From: an uncultured Alphaproteobacteria bacterium
GTDB taxonomy: Bacteria; Pseudomonadota; Alphaproteobacteria; HIMB59; GCA-002718135
Direction: 5' to 3'
Assembly: GCA_902602695.1 (NCBI GenBank)
Contig: CACKRO010000012.1
Span: 1-38,636 of the forward strand
DNA length: 38,636 bases
Every line of letters begins with the position of its first letter. Positions within the stretch are counted from its first letter, which is position 1. Below, piece after piece: positions 1 through 8,066 of the stretch. The notes under the pieces are model-generated. The model saw only the letters and a program-made list of their open reading frames with translations. It made no database searches and was not told the origin of the DNA. Made by a program: the position numbers and the translations under genes.

Positions 1-1
1 T

Positions 2-670
2 TTAAAAGAGTTTGAAAATATAGAAGGTTTTTTAGAACATATATCTTTGGTTATGGAAAACATAACGAATACTTCAGAAGAAACACTAACTCTTATGACA
101 ATGCATGCCGCTAAAGGATTAGAGTTTGATTATGTATTTCTTGCTGGTTGGGAGGAGGGAGTTTTTCCAAGTCAAAGATCAATAGAGGAATCTGGCAATC
201 AAGGATTAGAAGAAGAAAGAAGGTTGGCTTATGTCGCTTTGACCAGAGCAAGAAAAAAGATTTATATTACGTATGTAAATCAAAATAGATACTCTTTTGC
301 ATCACATGATTATAATTTACCATCAAGATTTATAAGTGAGCTACCAGAAGATAAAGTAGAGATCAACGATTCAAAATATATTCAAGATAATAACTTTTTA
401 GATAATTTTTTAGAAACTGACTCATTTAGTGAAGAAATTATTACGCCAGGAAGAAGAAGATTATTAGAAAATTCAAAAAAAAATAATATTGATTGGGATT
501 TTAATCAGGATTTTGAATATGAAGTAGATATTTCTAAAGGAAAAAATGTCTATCATCAAAAATTTGGAAATGGAAAAATTATAAAACTTGATGGTGATAA
601 AGCTTTAATTGATTTTGATAATTTTTCTTCAAAAAAAGTATATCTAAAATTTTTGAAAATTATAGATTAA
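2..670 (+). CDS. uvrD: UvrD/PcrA-type DNA helicase, C-terminal part (truncated by window start)
   Basis: The frame is open from base 2, so the gene starts upstream of the window and only about 222 C-terminal residues are seen. Visible are superfamily 1 helicase motif V (TMHAAKGLEFDYVFLAG) and motif VI (ERRLAYVALTRARKKI), which contribute to ATP and DNA contacts in the 2A domain. A linker and a small C-terminal Tudor-like module (VYHQKFGNGKI ... GDKALIDFDN) typical of UvrD/PcrA follow. Family role: ATP-driven 3'-5' unwinding in nucleotide excision and mismatch repair. The stop codon lies inside the 3' end of the convergent ligA, an 11-bp overlap, so no separate terminator exists between the two. 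UvrD and PcrA cannot be told apart from this fragment. Confidence 0.93.
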   Translation, partial: LKEFENIEGFLEHISLVMENITNTSEETLTLMTMHAAKGLEFDYVFLAGWEEGVFPSQRSIEESGNQGLEEERRLAYVALTRARKKIYITYVNQNRYSFASHDYNLPSRFISELPEDKVEINDSKYIQDNNFLDNFLETDSFSEEIITPGRRRLLENSKKNNIDWDFNQDFEYEVDISKGKNVYHQKFGNGKIIKLDGDKALIDFDNFSSKKVYLKFLKIID

Positions 671-2675
671 TTTTTTTAAGGAATTCTTTTTCGTTTAAAA
701 TCTTAACTCCTAATTTTGTTGCTTTATTTATTTTTGAACCTGCTTTTTCTCCAGCAATTAGAAAATCTGTTTTTTTACTAATACTTGACAATATTTTTGC
801 TCCTTTAGTTTTTGCTAAGTACTTAGCTTCATCTCTTGATAATTCAGCTAAGGTGCCAGTAAAAACTAAATGTTTATTTGAAAAAAAATTATCAAATGTT
901 TCATTTTTTATAAATGTAATAGATAAATGATTTTTTAATATTTTAATAGTTTCCTTATTTATATCTTTTGAAAAAAAATCTATAATTGAAAAAATTGCTT
1001 TTGGTCCTAAACCATCAATATTTTCTAACATGCTTAAATTATTTGTAGATGAAATAAATACATCTAGCTCTTTAAACTCGTTTGCTAAAATTTCAGCATT
1101 AACTTCTCCGATAAATCTAATGCCAAGTGAATAAATAAATTTATCAAGTGATATTTTTTTTGAATTATTGATAGAATTAATTAAATTAGTAAACGATAAT
1201 TCACCCCATCCATCTAACTCAATTATTTCTGATTTAAACTTTTTAAGATTGAATATATCTTCCACTTTATTTATATATTTTAGATTAAATAATTGCTTAA
1301 CTTGTTTCTCACCAAATCCATCAATATTTAAACTTTTCTTACTGACGAAATGAATTATTCTCCCTATTTTTTGTGAACTACAACCATAAGTATTTGTACA
1401 TCTAAGTATTGCTTCATCTTTTTCTTTTAAAACATTACTCTTACAGATAGGACAATTTCGAGGAATTTTTATTTTAGTATTTAATTTACTATTTTTTTTA
1501 ACTAATCTTGTAACATATGGAATAACATCTCCTGCTCTTTCAATTTCAACAAGATCTAGAACATTTATTTTTTTTTTATTTATCTCATCAAAATTATGTA
1601 ATGATGCACTAGAAATAATCACACCGCCTAAATTAATAGGTTGCAACCTAGCTACAGGTGTAATTGCGCCAGTTCTCCCAACTTGGAAATCAACAGATTG
1701 AATAATAGTATTAGCTTTTTCAGCAGAAAACTTTATAGCAACTGCCCATCTTGGGTTTTTTCCTACGTAACCTAATCTTTCTTGTAGTTTAAAATTATTT
1801 ATTTTTACTACTAATCCATCAATATCATAATCGATACCTGATCGTTTTTGATCTATTTGATTATAAAATTTAATAATTTCTTTAACTGATTGACATTTTT
1901 TGCTTAAATTATTTGGAGCAATGTTCCAATTCTTAAGTTGATCATAATAGTTCTCAATTTTCTCAAAATTATAAGAACATTTACCTATACCATGAGGTAT
2001 AAATTTAAGTGGTCTACTATGACTAATAGAAATATCAAGTTGTCTTAGGCTGCCCGATGCAGCATTCCTTGGATTTGCAAATTTAGATTTATTTTCTAAC
2101 TTAGAATTAAGTTTCTCAAAATCACTCTTATTCAAGAATACTTCTCCTCTAATTTCAATAAAATCTGGAAAGTCTTTTTTTAACTTTGATGGAATATTTT
2201 TTATATTTAAAATATTTTCAGTAACATCTTCTCCTATAAATCCATCTCCCCTTGTCCCAGCGGAAACCAAATTCCCATTTTTATAGACAAGATTTAAAGA
2301 TAGTCCATCAATTTTTGGCTCACAGATATATTGAAAATCATCATCATTATCTAAATTTAAAAATTTTACTGAGCGTTTTATAAACTCTTTTATATCATTA
2401 TTATCAAATGCATTTGATAGTGAGTACATTTGGGAATCATGTTTTATTTTTTTGAAATTTTCTTTTATTTTACTACCATAATTCTTGTTAGGACTATCTC
2501 TTAATACTAAATTTGGGTACTTTTTTTCTAAAGTATCATTTTCTTTAACTAAATCATCAAATTCTCGATCAGTTATTTTAGGTTTATCTAATGTATGATA
2601 ATTATAATTATGTTCTTTAATTAATTCAGCAAGCTTTTTTAATCTTTTTAAAATTATCTCTTCTTTATCCATCAA
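660..2675 (-). CDS. ligA: NAD+-dependent DNA ligase LigA
   Basis: Seals nicks in duplex DNA during replication and repair, using NAD+ to adenylate the enzyme. Full length at 671 residues, normal for the family. The N-terminal Ia domain is followed by the adenylation domain with the KxDG motif (CEPKIDGLS, nucleophile Lys121). Next come the OB fold, a four-cysteine zinc finger (Cys408, Cys411, Cys426, Cys432), helix-hairpin-helix repeats and a C-terminal BRCT domain (about 597-671, HLVFTGTL ... TDFLIAGEKAGSK). Its start overlaps the 3' end of bamD by 11 bp (8 bp if the second Met is used), so the two are probably co-transcribed and translationally coupled. In many Alphaproteobacteria recN separates bamD and ligA; no recN is present here. 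Confidence 0.97.
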   Translation of the reverse strand: MMDKEEIILKRLKKLAELIKEHNYNYHTLDKPKITDREFDDLVKENDTLEKKYPNLVLRDSPNKNYGSKIKENFKKIKHDSQMYSLSNAFDNNDIKEFIKRSVKFLNLDNDDDFQYICEPKIDGLSLNLVYKNGNLVSAGTRGDGFIGEDVTENILNIKNIPSKLKKDFPDFIEIRGEVFLNKSDFEKLNSKLENKSKFANPRNAASGSLRQLDISISHSRPLKFIPHGIGKCSYNFEKIENYYDQLKNWNIAPNNLSKKCQSVKEIIKFYNQIDQKRSGIDYDIDGLVVKINNFKLQERLGYVGKNPRWAVAIKFSAEKANTIIQSVDFQVGRTGAITPVARLQPINLGGVIISSASLHNFDEINKKKINVLDLVEIERAGDVIPYVTRLVKKNSKLNTKIKIPRNCPICKSNVLKEKDEAILRCTNTYGCSSQKIGRIIHFVSKKSLNIDGFGEKQVKQLFNLKYINKVEDIFNLKKFKSEIIELDGWGELSFTNLINSINNSKKISLDKFIYSLGIRFIGEVNAEILANEFKELDVFISSTNNLSMLENIDGLGPKAIFSIIDFFSKDINKETIKILKNHLSITFIKNETFDNFFSNKHLVFTGTLAELSRDEAKYLAKTKGAKILSSISKKTDFLIAGEKAGSKINKATKLGVKILNEKEFLKKINL

Positions 2676-3471
2676 AAAAATTTCTAATTTTTTTTAAGAA
2701 TGTTTCTTCACTATCATTTTGCTCAACTAAATTATAGCTATATTTATACCATTTAGATTCAGGATAATTATATCCAAGTAATGCAGCTGTATTTTTGCTA
2801 TCTTCATACATACCCATTTCATAATAAATTTCTACCATTCTGTGCAGTGCCTCAGGGGTAAACTTAGTCATTGAGAAATCATCTACAACTATTTTAAATC
2901 TATTTAATGCTGCGATGTATTTTTGATTGTCTAAATAAAATCTTCCTATTTCCATATGTTTTGCAGCTATATTTGATTTAACTAAAATAATTTTTTGTCG
3001 ACTGTCTTTGGAATATTTACTATCTGGAAATCTCTTAATAACTTGATCAAAAGAATTTAATGCAAGATCATTATAATACCCATCTAATGCTTCATTCTGC
3101 AGCTGTTCATAATTGCACATTGCAATCATGTAATAAATATAATCTAAATCTTTGTGAGATGGATATTTATCAATTATCCTTCTATAATTTAATATTGCAT
3201 TATCGTAATCCATCTGGATATAATTAATAAATGCAATCATTATTTCCGACTGAATTGCTTCATTAGATAAGGGAAATAGCTTTTTAATTTCTTTGAATTG
3301 TTCCCTAGATAATTCAAAGTTCTGCTCATCAAAGTTTATTTTTGCTAATTTGTATAGAGTTTCTGGTTCACTCAATAGATTCTTATTATTATTAATATCT
3401 AAATTAGAATTATTATTAGAACAACTGATACATAGATATAATAATATTAGACAGATAATTTTTTTTATCAT
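2665..3471 (-). CDS. bamD: Outer-membrane assembly lipoprotein BamD (ComL/YfiO family)
   Basis: Predicted essential lipoprotein of the BAM complex, which folds beta-barrel proteins into the outer membrane. The 268-residue protein begins with a short basic and hydrophobic export signal ending in Cys17 (LCISC). The lipobox is slightly irregular, with Cys rather than Leu at -3. The rest is helical with TPR-like repeats: LYKLAKINFDEQNFELSREQFKEI, then pairs around YDNAILNYRRIIDKYPSH and ALNSFDQVIKRFPDSKY, the classic BamD pattern. The gene is upstream of and overlaps ligA. It diverges from the amidase gene across only 33 bp, so the two promoters must lie back to back or overlap. Assignment rests on the signal, the TPR pattern and linkage to ligA near dcw. 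Confidence 0.93.
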   Translation of the reverse strand: MIKKIICLILLYLCISCSNNNSNLDINNNKNLLSEPETLYKLAKINFDEQNFELSREQFKEIKKLFPLSNEAIQSEIMIAFINYIQMDYDNAILNYRRIIDKYPSHKDLDYIYYMIAMCNYEQLQNEALDGYYNDLALNSFDQVIKRFPDSKYSKDSRQKIILVKSNIAAKHMEIGRFYLDNQKYIAALNRFKIVVDDFSMTKFTPEALHRMVEIYYEMGMYEDSKNTAALLGYNYPESKWYKYSYNLVEQNDSEETFLKKIRNFFDG

Positions 3472-3504
3472 AACTTGTTTATATATTTAAATTTTTAAAT
3501 TTGA

Positions 3505-4251
3505 ATGAAATATATAACCAAATACAAATCTCCAAATTATAATTCAAGAAAAAATTCAAAAATAAGGCTAATTATAATTCATTATACAGCTTTGAAAAAC
3601 ACTTCAGATGCGGTTTCCTATTTATGTAATAAGGAAAAAAAAGTAAGCTCACATTATTTAATTTCACAAAATGGCACTGTATATAACTTAGTCCAAGAAA
3701 AATTTAGAGCATGGCATGCAGGACAGGCATTTTGGAAAGAAATCACAGATATTAATTCTATTTCTATAGGAATTGAGCTTGATTATAATCCTAGTGGAAA
3801 AAATAATAAATTTTCATTTAAAATGATAGATTCATTAAAAAAACTTATTCTTAAACTTCAAAAAAAATATAAAATAGACAAAAATAATATTTTAGCACAT
3901 TCAGATATTGCCCCTTTTAGAAAAAAAGATCCTGGAAAGCACTTTCCATGGAAATTACTCTATTCTTCAAACTTAGTAATATGTTTAAAAAATTTAAAAA
4001 GGAATGAAATAAAAATTATGGAAAAATGGTTTAGTAATTATAACTTGAAGTCAAAAAAACAGAAAACAATTTTAGCCTTGTCATTGATTGGATACGATAC
4101 GCGTGAAGTATTTAAGAATTCTAAATTATATAATAAATTAATAAGGGCGTATAGAATTAGATATCTTAATAACGAAGATATAAATAAAAATAAATCCATT
4201 TATAATACTCTGATTAAACACTTGTTTAATTATATGTTGACGAAAAATTAA
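3505..4251 (+). CDS. amiD: N-acetylmuramoyl-L-alanine amidase, AmpD/AmiD (Amidase_2) family
   Basis: Zinc amidase that cuts the bond between N-acetylmuramic acid and the stem peptide, used in murein turnover and recycling. The Amidase_2 fold fills residues 18-155. Likely zinc ligands are His26 (IIIHYTA), His132 (LAHSDIAP) and Asp142 (KKDPGKHFPW), and Glu91 (GIELDY) is the probable catalytic acid. The C-terminal 80 residues (LIGYDTREVF ... KLIRAYRIRYL) resemble the peptidoglycan-binding helical domain of AmiD. No signal peptide or lipobox is visible, so a cytoplasmic, AmpD-like recycling role is more likely than the outer-membrane location of E. coli AmiD. It lies 19 bp upstream of rnpB, and the rnpB promoter probably overlaps its 3' end. 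Confidence 0.9.
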   Translation: MKYITKYKSPNYNSRKNSKIRLIIIHYTALKNTSDAVSYLCNKEKKVSSHYLISQNGTVYNLVQEKFRAWHAGQAFWKEITDINSISIGIELDYNPSGKNNKFSFKMIDSLKKLILKLQKKYKIDKNNILAHSDIAPFRKKDPGKHFPWKLLYSSNLVICLKNLKRNEIKIMEKWFSNYNLKSKKQKTILALSLIGYDTREVFKNSKLYNKLIRAYRIRYLNNEDINKNKSIYNTLIKHLFNYMLTKN

Positions 4252-4264
4252 ATCAATTTAATAC
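4237..4264 (+). promoter_or_regulatory. Candidate rnpB promoter
   Basis: TTGACG (4237-4242) and TAATAC (4259-4264), separated by 16 bp, place a start about 6 bp downstream, at the first base of the P1 stem of the RNase P RNA. The -35 lies inside the last codons of the amidase gene. The -10 is a weak match, so this is a position-based inference. Confidence 0.4.
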
Positions 4265-4270
4265 AAACTT

Positions 4271-4606
4271 AGATGGTGCGATGATCGCTTGAGTAATCAA
4301 GAGGAAAGTCCGGGCTCCACTGGAAAAAAAACCAGGTAACACCTGGCAAGTGAAAGCTTAGGGAAAGTGCAACAGAAAATATACCGCCTGAAAAGGTAAG
4401 GTTGAAATGGTAAGGTAAGAGCTTACCGCTTTTTTGGTAACAAAGAAGGCTTGGCAAACCCTTTTTGGAGCAAGGTCAAATAGGAATAGCAATCAGTTCC
4501 AGCTGAGCTATTCGGGTAGACTGCAAGAAGCAAATGGCGACATTTGTTCTAGATTAATGATCATCAATTTTTAATTAAATTACAGAACCCGGCTTATGCA
4601 CCATCT
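4271..4606 (+). ncRNA. rnpB: RNase P RNA, bacterial type A
   Basis: Catalytic RNA that removes 5' leaders from tRNA precursors, working with the RnpA protein. The ends are defined by helix P1: AGATGGTGC (4271-4279) pairs with GCACCATCT (4598-4606). The universally conserved blocks are present in order: GAGGAAAGTCCGGGC (4301-4315), ACAGAAAATATACCGCC (4372-4388), GGCAAACCC followed by GGAGCAAGG, AAATAGG (4479-4485), and AGAACCCGGCTTA near the 3' end. About 336 nt is a normal length for the class. It sits between the amidase gene and the mraZ promoter, an arrangement I believe also occurs in other Alphaproteobacteria. No clear intrinsic terminator follows; a T-rich stretch at 4606-4618 runs straight into the mraZ promoter. 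Confidence 0.97.
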
Positions 4607-4615
4607 TTATATTTC

Positions 4616-4643
4616 TTGAGAACATACAAAGAACATTTATGAT
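4616..4643 (+). promoter_or_regulatory. Sigma70-like promoter of the dcw operon
   Basis: TTGAGA (4616-4621) and TATGAT (4638-4643), 16 bp apart, are each one base from consensus. The expected start is near 4650, leaving a leader of about 45 nt that holds the MraZ boxes. It begins only 10 bp after the end of rnpB. Because almost every downstream gene up to ftsA overlaps or abuts its neighbour, this is probably the main promoter for the cluster. Confidence 0.65.
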
Positions 4644-4653
4644 AAATTCATAT

Positions 4654-4688
4654 ACCCATTGACGCCCATATAATCCCATGATAACCCA
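4654..4688 (+). promoter_or_regulatory. MraZ operator: four NCCCA (TGGGN) boxes at 10-bp spacing
   Basis: ACCCA (4654-4658), GCCCA (4664-4668), TCCCA (4674-4678) and ACCCA (4684-4688) repeat exactly every 10 bp, with unrelated 5-bp spacers. Read on the other strand they are TGGGN-N5 direct repeats, the known recognition element of MraZ, which autoregulates the dcw operon in E. coli. Here the boxes lie between the predicted transcription start and the mraZ ATG, with the last box ending 6 bp before the start codon and taking the place of a Shine-Dalgarno sequence. An MraZ ring bound here would block promoter clearance or elongation. Confidence 0.85.
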
Positions 4689-4694
4689 TAATTA

Positions 4695-5156
4695 ATGGAT
4701 TTATTTGTATCTAAATATTTTAATAAAATAGATAAAAAAGGAAGAGTCTCTTTACCTTCTAGCTTTAGAAATGTTCTTCCAAAAGCAAATAGAAATGAAA
4801 TTATTTTATACAAATCTATCAAAACACCTTCTATTGAGGGTTGTGGTGTTGGAAGATTAAAAGAAATAGCAAAAAGAATTAATAATTTAGATTTTTTTTC
4901 AGAAGATTATGATGATTTTTCTACAACAATATTTTCTGAAATAGTCACTACTAATATTGATAAAGAGGGAAGATTTTTAATTCCTGAAGAATTAAAATTA
5001 TATGCTGGCATTAAAACTGAAGCTGCTTTTTTTGGTCAAGGCCATTACTTTCAAATTTGGGATCAAAAAAAGGGTTTACAAAATACTGAAGACTCAAGAA
5101 GGCGTCTTTTAAAAGAAAAAAAATCATTAAGAATGATTTTAACACAACAAAAATAA
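4695..5156 (+). CDS. mraZ: Transcriptional regulator MraZ
   Basis: First gene of the cell-division and wall cluster; family members form ring-shaped oligomers that bind TGGGN repeats upstream of their own gene. The 153-residue protein has two tandem SpoVT/AbrB-type swapped-hairpin domains, each with the DxxGR motif: DKKGRVSLPSSFR near the N terminus and DKEGRFLIPEELK around residue 91. The start is fixed by the N-terminal sequence (LFVSKYFNKIDKKGR) and by the operator ending just upstream. No Shine-Dalgarno sequence precedes the ATG. Presumed autorepressor acting through the four boxes at 4654-4688. Confidence 0.96.
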   Translation: MDLFVSKYFNKIDKKGRVSLPSSFRNVLPKANRNEIILYKSIKTPSIEGCGVGRLKEIAKRINNLDFFSEDYDDFSTTIFSEIVTTNIDKEGRFLIPEELKLYAGIKTEAAFFGQGHYFQIWDQKKGLQNTEDSRRRLLKEKKSLRMILTQQK

Positions 5157-5157
5157 T

Positions 5158-6096
5158 ATGGAAAATTTACATAAGTCAGTAATGATTAAAGAAATAGTAT
5201 CTTTTCTACCATTAAAAAAATCTATAAATATAATAGATGCCACTTTTGGTGGTGGTGGCTATTCAAAAACTATCCTTGAAAAATTTAATGTAAATCAATT
5301 GTTAGCAATTGATAGAGATCCAATTTCAAAAATATTTTCAAAAGAAATAGAATCTAAATTTTCAAATTTTACTCTAATAAATGATAAATTTAGTAAAATT
5401 GAAGAAATAGTAAATAATACAAAATTGAAAGAAAAAAAATTTGACATAGTTCTTTTCGATATAGGTACAAGCTCAAATCAAATAGATAATGCGCAAAGAG
5501 GTTTTTCATTCAACAAATCTGGACCACTTGATATGAGAATGGGTTCTTCAGATAAAAGTGCTTATGATATTATTAATAAGTATGAAGAAAAAAATTTAGC
5601 TGATATAATTTATCAATATGGGGAAGAACGTTTTTCAAGAGTTATTGCGAAAGAAATTGTAAAAAGCAGAAAAGTAAAATTTATAAACAATACGATAGAA
5701 TTATCAAACATTATTAAAAAATGTTTACCAAAAAAAAATCAATTAAAAAACAAGATTCATCCAGCAACAAAAACATTTCAGGCAATCAGAATTTATGTGA
5801 ATGATGAGTTAAGCGAACTAAAGACGAGTCTAGATAAAACTTTAAAAATTTTAAATAAAGATGGTTTAATTTTAGTAGTTTCTTTCCAAAGTCTAGAAGA
5901 TAGAATTGTGAAAGATTTTTTTAACCACAATAGTGGTAAACGATGGCGTTCCTCCCGCCACTACCCGGAGTTACCTGATAAACTGGCAACTCAACTTAAA
6001 ATAATCACCAAAAAACCAATATTGCCATCAGCTTCTGAGATTTTAGAAAATCCCAGATCTAGATCAGCAAAACTTCGGGTAGCTCAGAAAATTTAA
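5158..6096 (+). CDS. rsmH: 16S rRNA (cytosine(1402)-N4)-methyltransferase RsmH (MraW)
   Basis: Methylates N4 of C1402 in 16S rRNA, at the decoding centre, using S-adenosylmethionine. At 312 residues it has normal length. The N terminus HKSVMIKEIVSFL matches the family. The SAM-binding Rossmann part carries DATFGGGGYSKTIL and LLAIDRDP, and the family signature DIGTSSNQIDNAQRGFSF is present, followed by the helical insertion and the C-terminal LEDRIVKDFF and NPRSRSAKLRV segments. Its start is one base after the mraZ stop, so it is co-transcribed with mraZ. Confidence 0.97.
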   Translation: MENLHKSVMIKEIVSFLPLKKSINIIDATFGGGGYSKTILEKFNVNQLLAIDRDPISKIFSKEIESKFSNFTLINDKFSKIEEIVNNTKLKEKKFDIVLFDIGTSSNQIDNAQRGFSFNKSGPLDMRMGSSDKSAYDIINKYEEKNLADIIYQYGEERFSRVIAKEIVKSRKVKFINNTIELSNIIKKCLPKKNQLKNKIHPATKTFQAIRIYVNDELSELKTSLDKTLKILNKDGLILVVSFQSLEDRIVKDFFNHNSGKRWRSSRHYPELPDKLATQLKIITKKPILPSASEILENPRSRSAKLRVAQKI

Positions 6097-6098
6097 TA

Positions 6099-6413
6099 AT
6101 GAAGTATACTAAATCAATAATATTCTTTTTAATTCTTAATTTAATATTGGTTTTTTCAATGATTTTTATTGCAAACAATACAAGGGAAATCGAAAAAAAT
6201 AATCATAATCTAAAAATGAAAATATCTAAAATTTCAAAAAATTTAAAAATTAATAAGATTGAATTAGCTGCTCATCAAAATAGCTCATATTTAAAAACAC
6301 TATATGAATTGTATTTTTATAAAACTCAAAATAATAATGTCCCTCTTATAGTAAAAATGGAAGAACTTTCAAATCAAGATCAAAATATTAAGCTCATTAG
6401 TTCAAATAACTAA
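6099..6413 (+). CDS. ftsL: Cell division protein FtsL
   Basis: Small bitopic divisome protein that, with FtsB and FtsQ, couples FtsA/FtsZ to the septal synthase FtsWI. Assignment is by position between rsmH and ftsI and by architecture. The 104-residue protein has a short basic N terminus and one membrane span (about residues 7-26, IIFFLILNLILVFSMIFIAN). An extracytoplasmic segment able to form a coiled coil (REIEKNNHNLKMKISKISKN) and a short tail follow. FtsL sequences are poorly conserved, so there is no diagnostic motif. It lies 2 bp after rsmH and 3 bp before ftsI. Confidence 0.88.
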   Translation: MKYTKSIIFFLILNLILVFSMIFIANNTREIEKNNHNLKMKISKISKNLKINKIELAAHQNSSYLKTLYELYFYKTQNNNVPLIVKMEELSNQDQNIKLISSNN

Positions 6414-6416
6414 TTA

Positions 6417-8066
6417 ATGTTAAGTAAACTGAAATTATTTGATAGTGACTCTTTAAAATTACTTCATAGAAGAGTTTTTTTTTCAATTACAATTTTTATC
6501 TTTGTTTATTTTATTTCTATTTACAGAATTTCATCAATTATGCTCTTTCCTGATCTGAATGATGATACCACTAATTATATAAAAAAAGATATTAGGGGCA
6601 CTATTTATGATAGGAATGGTAATATAATTGCTACCTCAATTGAAAGCATCTCATTGTCAGTCAATCCTAATAAGGTAAGAAATAAAAAAGATCTTGCTAA
6701 TAAATTGGGATTAATTCTTGATTTAGATATAAAAAAAATAGAAAAAAAATTATTATCAACAAGTAAATTTATTTGGATAAAAAGAAATATATCTCCAGTT
6801 GAATATCAAGAAATAATTAACATTGGTGAAATAAATATTAAAGCTCACAAGGAATTCAAAAGAATATATCCTTATAAGAATACCTTATCACATATTCTTG
6901 GATATGTAGATATTGATCAGAATGGACAGAGTGGAATTGAGAGGTATTTTGAAAATGATCTCTCAAAATCGCAAGATATAATTATTAGTATTGATACTAA
7001 TTTACAGCAGTTGGTTAGAGAAAATCTTAAAAAAACAATAAGTAATTACAAAGCTGAATCAGGTTTAGCTATAGTTATGGATATTACTAGCGGACAAATA
7101 TTATCATCAGTAAGTTTACCTGATTATAATCCTGAGGACAAATCGTCATTTAATAATAATAATTTAATAAATAGAGTTTTTCAGTCTAATTATGAAATGG
7201 GATCAACTTTCAAACCAATAACTGCAACTATTGGATTTGATTTAGATATTTTAGATCCTGAGATGACGTTTGATGTTACAAAAAAATATTTAAATATTGG
7301 TGATCATGATAAATATAAAGATAACGGTATTTATGATGTCGAAAAAATAATTGTTGAATCATCCAATATTGGTACAGCTCAGATTGCTACTTTGATTGGA
7401 AAAAAAAACCAAATAGAATTTTTCGAAAAAATAGGTTTCAATAAAAAAATAAATATAGAAAATAAAGAAAGCTCAGCTCCTTTAGGAAATAAATATAATT
7501 GGGGTAAGCTAGAAACAGCAACTATAGGATTTGGTCATGGATTTGCAATTACACCTCTTCATTTAGTTAAAGCTTATGCTTCATTAGCGAATAATGGGAA
7601 TGAGGTTTTTCCTACACTTCAATTAAACAAACAATTTGAACAAAATCAAATTTTTAATAATAAAGAATCATCTAAATTCTTTATCAATTTATTAAATTCT
7701 GTTGTTCTCAAGACCGAATACACTGGTCCTAGAGTAAAAGTAGATGGTTATTCTGTAGGAGGTAAAACGGGAACATCAGAATTACTAAATCCAAATGGTG
7801 GATATTATAAGGATAGAAACTTAACGTCCTTTATTGGGATATTCCCAACAAATAATCCAAAATATGTAGTTTACACTGCTATTGAGTATCCAAAAAAGGA
7901 AACAGGTACTAAACAAAGAATGACTGGAGCAAGAGTAAATGCACCCTTGGTAAAAGAGATTATTATTAATATTATAAACCTCTTTAATATTTCAAAAAAT
8001 AAAAATGATAAACTTCTAAAAGTAGACATAAATTTTTTATATAGAAAATTAAATGCTACTGTCTAA
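6417..8066 (+). CDS. ftsI: Septal peptidoglycan transpeptidase FtsI (PBP3)
   Basis: Class B penicillin-binding protein that cross-links septal peptidoglycan in the periplasm with the glycosyltransferase FtsW. The 549-residue protein has one N-terminal membrane anchor (about 20-37). The pedestal domain contains RGTIYDRNGNIIATS, and the transpeptidase domain has all three catalytic motifs: S263-T-F-K266, S315-S-N317 and K450-T-G452. The last 14 bases overlap the start of murE, which suggests coupled translation. Confidence 0.97.
   Translation: MLSKLKLFDSDSLKLLHRRVFFSITIFIFVYFISIYRISSIMLFPDLNDDTTNYIKKDIRGTIYDRNGNIIATSIESISLSVNPNKVRNKKDLANKLGLILDLDIKKIEKKLLSTSKFIWIKRNISPVEYQEIINIGEINIKAHKEFKRIYPYKNTLSHILGYVDIDQNGQSGIERYFENDLSKSQDIIISIDTNLQQLVRENLKKTISNYKAESGLAIVMDITSGQILSSVSLPDYNPEDKSSFNNNNLINRVFQSNYEMGSTFKPITATIGFDLDILDPEMTFDVTKKYLNIGDHDKYKDNGIYDVEKIIVESSNIGTAQIATLIGKKNQIEFFEKIGFNKKINIENKESSAPLGNKYNWGKLETATIGFGHGFAITPLHLVKAYASLANNGNEVFPTLQLNKQFEQNQIFNNKESSKFFINLLNSVVLKTEYTGPRVKVDGYSVGGKTGTSELLNPNGGYYKDRNLTSFIGIFPTNNPKYVVYTAIEYPKKETGTKQRMTGARVNAPLVKEIIINIINLFNISKNKNDKLLKVDINFLYRKLNATV

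Noticed and set aside
1168-1353. 61-codon plus-strand open frame inside ligA.
   Set aside because: Antisense shadow of a well-conserved gene, with no motif and no start signal.
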